From contig SVSR01000005.1 in the NCBI GenBank assembly GCA_015064205.1, positions 1 to 64,000 of the forward strand: a stretch of DNA of 64,000 nucleotides. Direction: 5' to 3'. This document shows positions 7,643 to 16,420 of this stretch, piece by piece. Every line of letters begins with the position of its first letter. Within the stretch, counting starts at the first letter, position 1. Source of the DNA: Oscillospiraceae bacterium (GTDB lineage Bacteria > Bacillota > Clostridia > Oscillospirales > CAG-272). Made by a program: the position numbers and the translations under genes. Under the pieces are notes generated by a model, which worked only from the letters and a program-made list of their open reading frames with translations, had not been told where the DNA came from and did not search any database.

Positions 7643-10120
7643 ATGGATATAAGACTAACTAAAAAAGCGGAGCTTGCAGTTAACTCATCCATGAACTCAG
7701 CCGTAAGCTTCGGGCACTCATATATAGGATCAGAGCATTTGCTTTTAGGTCTTCTTTCGGTTGAAGACAGTGTTGCAAAGAAATATCTTGCAAGTTTCGA
7801 CGCAACTTACGAAAAAGTAAGCGCGGCCATAGAAAGCATCGCAGGAAAAGGCGAAAGCACTGCGCTAACAAGCGCGAGCATGACACCGAGATTCAAAAGA
7901 ATACTTGAAAAATCGGGTTTGTATGCTCATCGTTTTTCACAGAGATATATTGGTACTGAGCATATTCTGCTTGCACTTTTAAACGAAAACGACTGCGTTG
8001 CCGTAAGGCTTCTTGCAAATCTCGGCGTTCGTGTAAACGATCTGATACGCGAGATAACAGACTATCTTAACAATAACAAAGATGGGCTTGATCCCGCAAA
8101 TGCTGAATCAGCATCTTTTTCAGATTCAGATATACGCTCATCAAGAAGCTCAGGCGCAAAAGATGCAGGAAAATCAAAGTTTCTTTTAAAATACGGCCGC
8201 GACCTCGTTAAGCTTGCTCGCGACGGCAAAACAGATCCGGTTATAGGCCGTGACAAAGAAACGGAGCGCGTTATACAGATACTTTCAAGGCGCACGAAAA
8301 ACAACCCGTGCCTCATCGGCGAGCCCGGAGTTGGCAAAACAGCAGTTGCGGAGGGACTTGCGCGTCGTATTGCAGAAGCAAACGTTCCCGAATCCTTGAA
8401 GGATAAGACTATAATTTCTCTTGACATCACCTCTATGCTTGCAGGAAGCAAATACAGAGGAGATTTTGAAGAAAGGATAAAAGGCGTTATCGACGAGGCT
8501 ATGAATAACAAAAACGTTATCCTTTTCATAGACGAGATACACACGCTTATAGGCGCAGGAGCATCGAGCGATGATGCACTTGACGCCGCAAATATGATAA
8601 AGCCTGTGCTTGCGCGAGGTGAAATACAGATAATCGGCGCTACTACGATAAAAGAATACAGACGTCACATTGAAAAAGACGCGGCTTTAGAGCGCAGATT
8701 CCAATCTGTAATGGTATCAGAGCCAAGCGAAGAAGATTCGGTGCTTATACTCAAAGGCCTGCGTGACAAATACGAGGCACATCATAAAGTAAGAATATCT
8801 GATGAAGCGATAGATGCCGCAGTAAAGCTTTCAAAGAGATATATTAACGACAGATATCTTCCCGATAAGGCTATCGACCTTATCGATGAGGCTGCATCTA
8901 AAAAAAGACTTAGTGCACAGACACCGACTCCCGATATAAAGGAAGCCGAAGAAAAGAAAAATGTAACCTTAGCAGAGCTTGAAGAAGCTGTAAAGGCACA
9001 GGAATTTGAAAAAGCGGCAAAGCTCAGGGATACGATCCGCGAGCTTGATGACGATATTGAAAAAATGCGCGCAAAACGTACAGACTCTGCCGAGCTTTCG
9101 CTTTCTATCGATGCAGAAGATATTGCTGATATTATCACTTCTTGGACGGGTATACCTGTAAAGAAGCTTATGGGCGAGGAATCCGAGCGTTTAACAAAAC
9201 TTGAAGAGATACTTTCAAAGCGTGTTATCGGTCAGGATGAAGCAGTAAAAACCATATCCGCAGCTATACGTCGCGGCAGAACGGGGCTTAAGGATCCGAA
9301 AAGACCTGTTGGTTCATTTATTTTCTTAGGACCGACGGGTGTTGGTAAAACAGAGCTTGCGAAAGCAGTTGCCGAGGTTATGTTCGGTGATGAAAATGCA
9401 ATGATACGAATAGATATGTCTGAATATATGGAAAAGCACAACGTATCCAAGCTTATCGGCTCTCCTCCCGGCTACGTTGGCTACGACGAGGGCGGACAAC
9501 TCACAGACAAGGTGAGAAGCAGACCTTATTCGGTCGTTCTTTTTGACGAGATAGAAAAAGCTCATCCCGATGTATTCAACATCATGCTCCAAATGCTCGA
9601 CGACGGAATCCTGACAGATTCCCAGGGACGTGTTGTCGACTTCAAGAACACGATTATTATCATGACGTCAAATCTTGGAGCAAGTTCAATAGTCGAACCG
9701 AAATCGCTTGGATTTGCCCCCGTATCAAGCGACAAAGACAACATGCGCGAAACCATAATGAAAAAACTCAAGGATGCTTTCAGACCCGAATTTCTCAACA
9801 GGCTTGACGATATTATTATATTCAATAAGTTAGATGAGGAGAATATTGAGCGCATCACCTCAATAATGCTCAACGAGCTTGTTTGCCGCATCTCTGCTCT
9901 TGAAATAAATGCAGAATTTGACTGTGAAGTTGTAAAAATGCTTGCACGCGAAGGATTCGATCCCGTGTACGGTGCACGTCCTCTTCGCCGCGCAATAACA
10001 CGCAAAGTTGAGGATAGTTTCTCAAACGCGATGCTTTCGGGAAATATAAAGGCAGGCGACTCTGTCAGGGCTATACTTGGAGAAAACAGCGAAATTGTCT
10101 GGGAAAAGACAGAAAACTGA
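7643..10120 (+). CDS. clpC: ClpC, AAA+ unfoldase of the ClpCP protease
   Basis: ClpC unfolds arginine-phosphorylated or adaptor-delivered proteins and feeds them to ClpP. The 825-residue domain order is: N-domain double repeat (1-140), AAA-1 with Walker A GEPGVGKT (226-233) and Walker B VILFIDEIH (292-300), a middle region with a UVR motif (about 440-475), and AAA-2 with Walker A GPTGVGKT (563-570) and Walker B VVLFDEIEKAH. The LGF loop that contacts ClpP is present before the D2 small domain. It is the last gene of the ctsR operon, 16 bases after mcsB, followed by a terminator. The UVR motif and operon membership separate it from ClpA, ClpB and ClpE. Confidence 0.97.
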   Translation: MDIRLTKKAELAVNSSMNSAVSFGHSYIGSEHLLLGLLSVEDSVAKKYLASFDATYEKVSAAIESIAGKGESTALTSASMTPRFKRILEKSGLYAHRFSQRYIGTEHILLALLNENDCVAVRLLANLGVRVNDLIREITDYLNNNKDGLDPANAESASFSDSDIRSSRSSGAKDAGKSKFLLKYGRDLVKLARDGKTDPVIGRDKETERVIQILSRRTKNNPCLIGEPGVGKTAVAEGLARRIAEANVPESLKDKTIISLDITSMLAGSKYRGDFEERIKGVIDEAMNNKNVILFIDEIHTLIGAGASSDDALDAANMIKPVLARGEIQIIGATTIKEYRRHIEKDAALERRFQSVMVSEPSEEDSVLILKGLRDKYEAHHKVRISDEAIDAAVKLSKRYINDRYLPDKAIDLIDEAASKKRLSAQTPTPDIKEAEEKKNVTLAELEEAVKAQEFEKAAKLRDTIRELDDDIEKMRAKRTDSAELSLSIDAEDIADIITSWTGIPVKKLMGEESERLTKLEEILSKRVIGQDEAVKTISAAIRRGRTGLKDPKRPVGSFIFLGPTGVGKTELAKAVAEVMFGDENAMIRIDMSEYMEKHNVSKLIGSPPGYVGYDEGGQLTDKVRSRPYSVVLFDEIEKAHPDVFNIMLQMLDDGILTDSQGRVVDFKNTIIIMTSNLGASSIVEPKSLGFAPVSSDKDNMRETIMKKLKDAFRPEFLNRLDDIIIFNKLDEENIERITSIMLNELVCRISALEINAEFDCEVVKMLAREGFDPVYGARPLRRAITRKVEDSFSNAMLSGNIKAGDSVRAILGENSEIVWEKTEN

Positions 10121-10129
10121 AAACAAATT

Positions 10130-10160
10130 AAGCCATCGGTAAAACCGGTGGCTTTCATAT
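10130..10160 (+). terminator. Terminator of the ctsR-clpC operon
   Basis: An 11-bp stem AAGCCATCGGT / ACCGGTGGCTT (one G-T pair) with a 3-base loop, starting 10 bases after the clpC stop. The T tract is weak. Confidence 0.75.
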
Positions 10161-10162
10161 AT

Positions 10163-10205
10163 AAAAAATACCCGGAAGATAGTCAAGCATGACCACTCCC
10201 GGGTT
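10163..10205 (-). terminator. Terminator of the SDR gene
   Basis: On the minus strand ACCCGGGA pairs with TTCCGGGT and is followed by ATTTTTTA. It lies just after the stop of the gene at 10212. Confidence 0.7.
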
Positions 10206-10211
10206 TCACTA

Positions 10212-10934
10212 TTACATAACTATTCCGCCGTTTACTCCGATTATCTGTCCCGTTATAAACGAAGACGCGTCAGAGGCTAAAAACATCACGGCATCTGCAA
10301 TCTCAGCCGGCTTGCCCAGCCTTGAAAGAGGTGTTTCGTCAGAAAGCTGTCTCAGTATTTTTTTATCAAGATCCTTATTCATCTGAGTATCTATAACACC
10401 GGGCGTAATGCAATTTACGTTTATATTGGAAGGACCAAGTTCTTTTGCAAGTGCTTTTGTGAATCCGATAAGAGCCGCCTTTGATGCAGAATAAACAACC
10501 TCGCAGGATGCTCCGACTTCCCCCCACATCGATGAAATATTTATGATTTTACCCGACTTCTGACGTATCATATCAGAGATAACAGCCTGAGTACAGTAAA
10601 TTGCGGCATCAAAGTTTGTTCCCATAATAAACCTGTATTCTTCTTCGCTCATATCGCTAAACAGTCCTATGTGAGATACCCCTGCATTATTAACAAGAAC
10701 GTCAACGCCGCCAAGCATCTCTTTAGCCGTCTCTATTGCTTCAAATGCTTCTTTTCTAACAGAAATGTCAGCCTTAATACTCGTCGCCGAGGTTTCCATT
10801 GAAAGAGCGGCTGCAGCGTCGTCAGAATTTTTATATATAAAAACCACTTTATCCCCTGATTTAGCAAATGCTCTGACACACTCTGCCCCAATAGATCTTG
10901 AGCCCCCCGTTATTATTACTTTCCTGCTTGTCAT
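10212..10934 (-). CDS. Short-chain dehydrogenase/reductase, FabG-like
   Basis: A 240-residue NAD(P)-dependent reductase of the classical SDR family. Motifs: cofactor site TGGSRSIG (residues 9-16; the usual TGxxxGIG with Ser in place of the second Gly), NNAG near residue 86, the catalytic Ser in NISSMWG, and YSASK. The C-terminus VNGGIVM matches FabG-type 3-oxoacyl-ACP reductases. No other fatty-acid gene is nearby, so a housekeeping FabG role is not shown and another ketone or alcohol substrate is possible. It is a single-gene unit with its own terminator, convergent with clpC. AGAGGATATAAGG precedes the ATG. Confidence 0.85.
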   Translation of the reverse strand: MTSRKVIITGGSRSIGAECVRAFAKSGDKVVFIYKNSDDAAAALSMETSATSIKADISVRKEAFEAIETAKEMLGGVDVLVNNAGVSHIGLFSDMSEEEYRFIMGTNFDAAIYCTQAVISDMIRQKSGKIINISSMWGEVGASCEVVYSASKAALIGFTKALAKELGPSNINVNCITPGVIDTQMNKDLDKKILRQLSDETPLSRLGKPAEIADAVMFLASDASSFITGQIIGVNGGIVM

Positions 10935-11029
10935 AGGCCTTATATCCTCTCATATTAACGTTTTCAGAAGCATTTATCATACTACAACTATATTATAATA
11001 TATCCTAATAACAAAAGCAATAAAATCTC

Positions 11030-11058
11030 TTGCAAAAATATAAATAATGTGATATAAT
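11030..11058 (+). promoter_or_regulatory. Promoter of the nucleotide-sugar dehydratase gene
   Basis: TTGCAA (11030-11035), a 17-bp spacer, TATAAT (11053-11058), giving a leader of roughly 85 bases before the ATG at 11149. Confidence 0.65.
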
Positions 11059-11148
11059 TGTTAATAATGTTCAAATTCGGGTCGATCGATCAGCCTAAAT
11101 AAAACAGAAATGAACAAAACGCCCGTTCATTTCAAGAAAGAAGGCATA

Positions 11149-13020
11149 ATGTCAAAACAAATTAACAGTAAAAAATCAGTTGTGTCACCGCGTCTTAACC
11201 AGGCAATCGTTGCACTTTGGGATGTTCTGTTGATAGTTTTCTCTATGATTTTGTCAGTTCTGGTAGACTCCCAGAGCAATTTTATAGGTAATTTAGTTAA
11301 ATATTCAATTACCATAGCCATTTGGTTTGGTATCACGTGCGTTTTTTATTTAATGATGTATTATGTCGCAGGTATGCACAGAGTGCTCTGGAAATTCGCA
11401 GGTGGAAATGAATACATTAAGCTTTCATTTGTAATTGTTTCATCATCTCTCTTTTCTCTTGCTGCTCATTCGGCAATAACAAGAGCGGTTTTGCAGAAAA
11501 TTTCTGTCGGCGCTTATTTTATAGAGATTCTTCTTGCTCTTTTCCTTATTCTAATGTCTCATGCCATGATAAGATATAACCACAGAAACCACAGGCAAAG
11601 AAACGATAACTGCAAAAACGTAATGATAATTGGTTGCGGTTCATCGGGTAACATGGTTGCAAACGAGTTTTTCCGTGCCGCCGATTCGGAACATAGAGTG
11701 GTCTGCTTTATAGACGACAACCCTTCGCTGACAGGCAGAATCATGAATAATATTCCGATCGTAGGAACAAGAGACAGCATACAGAAGAACGCTCTAAAAT
11801 ACAATATCTCTCTCATTATCTTCGCTATTCCCTCCCTCAATTCGTCCGAAAAAGCAAAAATACTTGAGCTATGCGTAAAGACAGGTTGCGAAGTTAAAAC
11901 AGTACCGTCAATTTCTCAGATACTCAGCGGTGAGTCTTCTCCGTATGAAACGCGCAGTATTGATATTGACGACCTGCTCGGCCGCGACCCGATAAAAGTT
12001 GACCTTAAAAAGGTAATGGATTACGTTTCCGGAAAGACCATACTTGTAACAGGAGGCGGCGGTTCTATCGGAAGCGAGCTTTGCCGTCAGATCGCGTCAC
12101 ACAATCCTAAAAAATTAATCATCTTCGATATTTATGAAAATAGCGCCTATGAGATACAAAACGAACTAAAAAACTTGCACCCTGAGCTTGATCTCATAAC
12201 TCTTATAGGCAGCGTGCGCGATTCTTCCCGAGTTGATCTTATGCTTGACAAATACAAGCCGGATATAATCTATCATGCTGCAGCACACAAGCACGTTCCG
12301 CTTATGGAAGATTCTCCTAATGAAGCCATAAAAAATAATGTTCTTGGAACATACAAACTTGTACGTGCGGCAGACAAGCACGATGTAAAGAGATTTGTAA
12401 TGATCTCAACAGACAAGGCTGTTAATCCCACAAACATAATGGGTGCAACCAAGCGTATCTGCGAAATGATAATACAATCCTTTAACAAGCATTCCAAGTG
12501 CGAATATGTTGCGGTAAGATTCGGAAACGTGCTCGGAAGTAACGGAAGCGTAATTCCTCTGTTCAAAAAGCAGATCGAAAACGGCGGTCCTGTTACAGTC
12601 ACACACCCTGATATTATCAGATATTTCATGACCATACCGGAGGCTGTTTCGCTCGTATTACAGGCAGGAGCTTTTGCACGCGGCGGAGAAATATTTGTTC
12701 TTGACATGGGGCAGCCCGTCAAGATAGTGGACCTTGCGAGAAATCTGATAACCCTTATGGGGCATGTGCCCGATGGTGACATCAAAATAGAGTTTACAGG
12801 CCTCAGACCCGGCGAAAAGCTGTATGAAGAGCTTCTAATGGCAGAAGAAGGGCTGACTCAAACAGAAAACGAAAGAATACATATCGGGCATCCGCTTGAA
12901 ATTGACGAGAACGAACTCGTTGAAGTTATCGACAAGCTTGTTGAAGTTATGTATGATGATTTTGCAGATGTTCGAAGTCTTGTAAAAAGGCTTGTTCCCA
13001 CATATCACTACGAAGAATAA
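11149..13020 (+). CDS. Membrane nucleotide-sugar 4,6-dehydratase (EpsC/CapD/PglF type)
   Basis: A 623-residue polysaccharide-biosynthesis protein. Four transmembrane helices occupy about residues 14-135. Next come a Rossmann fold (VMIIGCGSSGNMVA) and a second extended SDR domain with the NAD-binding VTGGGGSIGSELC. The catalytic region reads STDKAVNPTNIMGATKR, where Met replaces the usual Tyr of YxxxK, as in UDP-GlcNAc 4,6-dehydratases such as PglF and FlaA1. The likely reaction starts UDP-bacillosamine or a similar deoxy-amino sugar for a surface glycan. The start at 11149 has AAGAAAGAAGG before it; a frame from 11110 lacks a ribosome site. No glycosyltransferases lie next to it, so the glycan is unknown. 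Confidence 0.9.
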   Translation: MSKQINSKKSVVSPRLNQAIVALWDVLLIVFSMILSVLVDSQSNFIGNLVKYSITIAIWFGITCVFYLMMYYVAGMHRVLWKFAGGNEYIKLSFVIVSSSLFSLAAHSAITRAVLQKISVGAYFIEILLALFLILMSHAMIRYNHRNHRQRNDNCKNVMIIGCGSSGNMVANEFFRAADSEHRVVCFIDDNPSLTGRIMNNIPIVGTRDSIQKNALKYNISLIIFAIPSLNSSEKAKILELCVKTGCEVKTVPSISQILSGESSPYETRSIDIDDLLGRDPIKVDLKKVMDYVSGKTILVTGGGGSIGSELCRQIASHNPKKLIIFDIYENSAYEIQNELKNLHPELDLITLIGSVRDSSRVDLMLDKYKPDIIYHAAAHKHVPLMEDSPNEAIKNNVLGTYKLVRAADKHDVKRFVMISTDKAVNPTNIMGATKRICEMIIQSFNKHSKCEYVAVRFGNVLGSNGSVIPLFKKQIENGGPVTVTHPDIIRYFMTIPEAVSLVLQAGAFARGGEIFVLDMGQPVKIVDLARNLITLMGHVPDGDIKIEFTGLRPGEKLYEELLMAEEGLTQTENERIHIGHPLEIDENELVEVIDKLVEVMYDDFADVRSLVKRLVPTYHYEE

Positions 13021-13066
13021 CTATGTAATAAATGTCGGTTTTTGATAAAAAAACGAAAAAAAGCGC

Positions 13067-13095
13067 TTGCATAAATTTTAAGACGGTGGTATACT
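13067..13095 (+). promoter_or_regulatory. Promoter of the vanY-like/ispD unit
   Basis: TTGCAT (13067-13072), 17 bp, TATACT (13090-13095). Transcription would begin near 13102. Confidence 0.65.
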
Positions 13096-13126
13096 GTAAT
13101 CAGTAAAGTATAACTTGAAAAGGATT

Positions 13127-13146
13127 GCGGTATATCACCGCTTTTT
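13127..13146 (+). promoter_or_regulatory. Leader hairpin between ribosome-site-like sequence and start
   Basis: GCGGT (13127-13131) pairs with ACCGC (13137-13141) and is followed by T5. Just before it lies GAAAAGGA, and the only good ATG (13152) lies after it. The hairpin may attenuate transcription or bring the ribosome site closer to the start. The stem is only 5 bp, so chance is possible. Confidence 0.4.
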
Positions 13147-13151
13147 GTATT

Positions 13152-14588
13152 ATGAACAATAAAAATGATATAATAAAAAATATAAAGGATGCTTTATTAA
13201 AGATACTTTCCTTTCTTTTATCCAAAACAGGTATTGCGTTAACCGGCATATTTCTTATGCTTCTTATTGCTTCGCTTATAATAGGAGCACTTACAAATGA
13301 CGGTGGCAAAATTGCAAATGAAAGCGAAAGCGATTCTTCAAGTATTGAAACAAGCGCACCGGAAAGTGAAATAGTAACACCTCAGATCGACCTTGAGCCG
13401 GAAGAACCGGTAAGTACCGCGCTAAGTACAGGCGAAAAGAGACTTACTCTTTCGCAGATGGAGATACCCGATACGTCATGGGCATATTTTCTTATTAACC
13501 GTTCAAACTCCTTACCTTCCGGATACGAGGACTCTCTTGAGTTTAAGAGCGTATGGTCAAACGGAGCAAACTATTATTTTGATTCGCGCGTTGCCGACTT
13601 TGCACAGTGTATGATAAACGATGCCGAGGATGAGGGCGTTACTCTTCTCATATGCTCTGCTTACCGTTCGCTTTCACGGCAGACCACGAACTTTGAAAAC
13701 AGGCTTCGTTCATACGCATATGCAAAATATAGCTTTTCACGTGCATATGAGCTTACGTCGGGCTATATTGCAATTCCCGGAACAAGCGAGCATCAGACGG
13801 GCCTTGCCGTTGATTTTATAACTCCCGGATATATGTATCTTGACGATGGATTCGAAGATACGGATGCATATAAATGGCTTGTTGAAAATTCATACAAATA
13901 TGGCTTCATACTTCGTTATCCGTCCGACAAATCAGAGCTTACGGGCATAAACTATGAGCCGTGGCATTTCAGATTTATCGGATTTGAACACGCAGAAAAA
14001 ATATACGAAAGCGGGCTCTGCCTTGAAGAATATATGGAACGGGAAAGCGAAAACCACCCGAATGTAACGTTTAACAAATTAGGCGCTCTTCAAATACCCG
14101 CTAAGCCTGCGTGGTATGATCTGATACTCAATCCGCCTGTAACAGAAAGTGAAAGCAATAGCGAAACAGAAAGTGATTCTACATACGACTCTGACAGCGA
14201 TGAGACCGATTCAGACAATGAAGATGAGCTTCCCGAATGGCTGAGGCCAACCGAACCTGACCCTGAATCTGATACAGAAAGCGAAAACACTGATAACGAA
14301 TACGACAGCGGACTTGATGAAGGCGCCGATACTGACAGTGATATTGACACAGATGTTGAAAGCGGCAGTACAGACGAATCTGAGTCGGGCTTTGAATATG
14401 ATTCAGCTATATATGAGGCAGAAACAAAAGAGGATATTCAAGAAACTGACTCTGATTCATATTCCGAAGATCTTACAGAAGATGAATCAGAGACTGAAAC
14501 CGATACAACATACGAAACAACAGAGCAAACAGAATCTGAAGCTGAGATTATAAACGAAGCCGAAAGCGAACACGAGGAAATAATATGA
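13152..14588 (+). CDS. VanY-type D-alanyl-D-alanine carboxypeptidase with acidic tail
   Basis: A 478-residue membrane-anchored peptidase of the M15B family, which removes the terminal D-Ala from peptidoglycan stem peptides. After an N-terminal helix (about residues 25-50) comes a Ser/Glu-rich linker. The catalytic domain shows SAYRSLSRQ, the zinc motif SEHQTGLAVDF (His and Asp ligands) and EPWHFRF (catalytic Glu and zinc His). The last about 150 residues are low complexity, made mostly of Asp, Glu, Ser and Thr, and are unlike the typical short family C-terminus. The ATG at 13152 is preferred; an in-frame TTG at 13125 abuts the AGGA and has no spacing. The stop overlaps the ispD start (ATGA), so the two are coupled. 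Confidence 0.87.
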   Translation: MNNKNDIIKNIKDALLKILSFLLSKTGIALTGIFLMLLIASLIIGALTNDGGKIANESESDSSSIETSAPESEIVTPQIDLEPEEPVSTALSTGEKRLTLSQMEIPDTSWAYFLINRSNSLPSGYEDSLEFKSVWSNGANYYFDSRVADFAQCMINDAEDEGVTLLICSAYRSLSRQTTNFENRLRSYAYAKYSFSRAYELTSGYIAIPGTSEHQTGLAVDFITPGYMYLDDGFEDTDAYKWLVENSYKYGFILRYPSDKSELTGINYEPWHFRFIGFEHAEKIYESGLCLEEYMERESENHPNVTFNKLGALQIPAKPAWYDLILNPPVTESESNSETESDSTYDSDSDETDSDNEDELPEWLRPTEPDPESDTESENTDNEYDSGLDEGADTDSDIDTDVESGSTDESESGFEYDSAIYEAETKEDIQETDSDSYSEDLTEDESETETDTTYETTEQTESEAEIINEAESEHEEII

Positions 14589-15322
14589 GTTTTATAAAAA
14601 AAATCTCAAAGCTGTTATCAACTAAACAGCATAAGTTTACCTCAGCAGTAATATTAGCCGGCGGTACAGGCAGCAGAGTTGGAGCAGAGATCCCAAAACA
14701 ACACCTGATCATAGACGGAATCGAGGTTGTTGTTCGCTCTATGCTTGCATTTGAAAAAAGCGCACTTGTTGATGAAATAGTTATCGTTTGTCTTAATGGC
14801 GAAAGCGAACTATACTCGCAGTATAAATCAAAATACGGTATCTCCAAGCTTACCGCGATCACAACAGGCGGAAATAGCAGGAATGAATCTGCGTTAAAAG
14901 GTTTTGAGTCAATATCAAAAAAGGCAAAATACGTGGCAATTCACGATGCCGCACGGTGTCTTACAGAACCCGATGAAATAGATGCCGTAATCAGAGAAGC
15001 ATATAAACACAGATGTGCGACTGCTGCTATGAAGTGCACAGATACCGTTAAAATTGCCGACACGAACAGGTTTATATCAGAAACTCCCGATAGAAGCAAA
15101 CTTTATCTTGCCGCAACACCTCAGGTGTTCGATACTAAAATATATATGACGGCGGCATATTCAGCAAAAAAGGACAAAGTATCTGTTACGGACGACAATT
15201 CTATGGCAGAGCGCCTCGGATTTAGAATAAAGCTTGTGGAAACAAGATCTACACGAATGAAGATAACCCACCCTGACGATATTATAATTGCAGAAGCAAT
15301 AATAAAAAACAACCTCTCATAA
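14585..15322 (+). CDS. ispD: IspD, 2-C-methyl-D-erythritol 4-phosphate cytidylyltransferase
   Basis: IspD transfers CMP to methylerythritol phosphate in the non-mevalonate isoprenoid pathway. The 245-residue protein shows the nucleotide-binding N-terminus SAVILAGGTGSRVG with PKQ eleven residues further on, VAIHDAARCL (CTP/metal region), and ATPQVFDTK plus VTDDNSMAE near the end, all typical of IspD. The first 15 residues (MSFIKKISKLLSTKQ) are an extra basic extension. The start overlaps the preceding stop by ATGA. TarI-type ribitol-phosphate cytidylyltransferases are related, but no ribitol or teichoic-acid gene is present here, so IspD is preferred. Confidence 0.88.
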   Translation: MSFIKKISKLLSTKQHKFTSAVILAGGTGSRVGAEIPKQHLIIDGIEVVVRSMLAFEKSALVDEIVIVCLNGESELYSQYKSKYGISKLTAITTGGNSRNESALKGFESISKKAKYVAIHDAARCLTEPDEIDAVIREAYKHRCATAAMKCTDTVKIADTNRFISETPDRSKLYLAATPQVFDTKIYMTAAYSAKKDKVSVTDDNSMAERLGFRIKLVETRSTRMKITHPDDIIIAEAIIKNNLS

Positions 15323-15336
15323 AGAGGTTGTTTTTA
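15305..15336 (+). terminator. Terminator after ispD
   Basis: AAACAACCTCT and AGAGGTTGTTT form an 11-bp stem followed by TTTTATTT, overlapping the last codons and stop of ispD. Confidence 0.85.
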
Positions 15337-15348
15337 TTTACAGGCAGA

Positions 15349-15783
15349 TCAGCGAACTTTAAATTTCTTTTTATTTTTCGGCCTTGCAACATATCCGCCA
15401 AGCAGAGAGATCAGAGGAAAAGCTAGGAACAAAAGCGTATGTACACCCGAATCGGCACCGCCTTTTGTAAATATCAAGTGAAGCGAAAAAGAAAAAAGCG
15501 TATACATTACCCCGGTAAATATTGAGGCAAGCATATTGCCGCATGAAACGCGTGAGCTGACAACTCCTGAAAAAAACAGGCTTACTGAGATTGTAAGATA
15601 AGAGAAAAGCGTGGTTAAAGAGTCAGGATCCTTAGCTAAAAGAAGTAAAGCTGAGCCTATAAACAAAAGTGCGAAGCTCAAAGCAAGACCAACTGCAAAA
15701 CCTATAAGGGACGATACTATAAATCTTTCGTTTTCATTCTTTTCACCTTTTCGGGTAAACTTAGGATTTGTTTTTTTACTCAT
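15349..15783 (-). CDS. TIGR04086 family membrane protein
   Basis: A 144-residue integral membrane protein. A basic N-terminus (MSKKTNPKFTRKGEKNENER) precedes four hydrophobic segments at about 24-47, 57-76, 85-105 and 115-133, and the C-terminus is basic (RPKNKKKFKVR). Length, topology and position beside yajC match TIGR04086/DUF3792, a conserved clostridial family of unknown function. It lies downstream of yajC on the same strand with a hairpin between them. No catalytic motif is visible. Confidence 0.75.
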   Translation of the reverse strand: MSKKTNPKFTRKGEKNENERFIVSSLIGFAVGLALSFALLFIGSALLLLAKDPDSLTTLFSYLTISVSLFFSGVVSSRVSCGNMLASIFTGVMYTLFSFSLHLIFTKGGADSGVHTLLFLAFPLISLLGGYVARPKNKKKFKVR

Positions 15784-15860
15784 CGTTACAGACTATCCTT
15801 TCGTATTCGGTTTTATTTAATATATATGTGAACGAATGGTTTTTATGAGCCAGCCCATAA

Positions 15861-15894
15861 ATAAAAGCCCACCTGCCTTGGTGAGCTTTTATTT
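15861..15894 (-). terminator. Terminator after yajC
   Basis: On the minus strand AAAAGCTCACC pairs imperfectly with GGTGGGCTTTT and runs into TTTATTT, just past the yajC stop. Confidence 0.7.
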
Positions 15895-15901
15895 GTAATT
15901 A

Positions 15902-16231
15902 TTATTCAGCGTCTTCAGCCTTTACGTCTACGTTTCTCACCGCAGACTTAAGAAGCCTGATTTTCGTTCTGTCGCCGCTTGTTTCGATAAGAATAGTTTC
16001 TTCCTTAATGCTTATGATCTTACCGATTATACCGCCTATCGTCGTGATCTCATCACCAACAGAAAGGCTGTTTCTCATATTTGCAGTTTCCTTCTCCTGC
16101 TTTTTCTGCGGGCGGATCATAAAGAAATAAAATACCACGAGCATAAGAACAAGCATTATAATTGTTGAAAATCCGCTGACACCTGCAGCAGGCGTTTCAG
16201 CTCCTGCAGCTGCTTCAAGCAAATAAAACAT
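15902..16231 (-). CDS. yajC: YajC, SecDF-associated translocase subunit
   Basis: A 109-residue single-pass membrane protein. The helix at about 20-40 (IIMLVLMLVVFYFFMIRP) runs into the family hallmark RPQKKQEKE, followed by a small beta domain with the conserved LSVGDEITTIGGIIGKI and DRTKIRLLKSAV. YajC associates with SecD/SecF and YidC in other bacteria; no sec gene lies beside it here. The N-terminal MFYLLEAAAGAETPAAG is longer than in Proteobacteria but usual for Clostridia. GAAAGACA is a weak ribosome site; GGAGAAAG lies slightly further upstream. Confidence 0.93.
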   Translation of the reverse strand: MFYLLEAAAGAETPAAGVSGFSTIIMLVLMLVVFYFFMIRPQKKQEKETANMRNSLSVGDEITTIGGIIGKIISIKEETILIETSGDRTKIRLLKSAVRNVDVKAEDAE

Positions 16232-16420
16232 TGTCTTTCTCCTTTAAATTCACAAGTTTCTCGGGAAAATACTCCCTACTTTAAATATTATATACCATAT
16301 TTATCCGTTTTTCAATAGCTTTACCAAATTCTTAATCATTTCTTTACATGAGTATCGTGTCATACGCTCAAATCCTTTCGCATAAAAATATATAACGGCA
16401 GGAAAGGATCGGTTACAATC

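Noticed and set aside
9562-10158. 198-codon open frame antisense to clpC
   Set aside because: It lies wholly within the clpC coding region, has no ribosome site, is rich in Ser/Ile runs typical of a shadow frame, and matches nothing.
14150-14580. Repetitive-looking DNA in the 3' part of the vanY-like gene, first suspected as a satellite or CRISPR-like array
   Set aside because: It is in frame, encodes an Asp/Glu/Ser tail, and has no constant repeat unit or spacing.
16321-16420. Sigma-E promoter for the spoIIIA operon
   Set aside because: CATACGCT resembles a -10, but no matching -35 lies at the required distance, so it is not asserted. The same holds for spoIVA.
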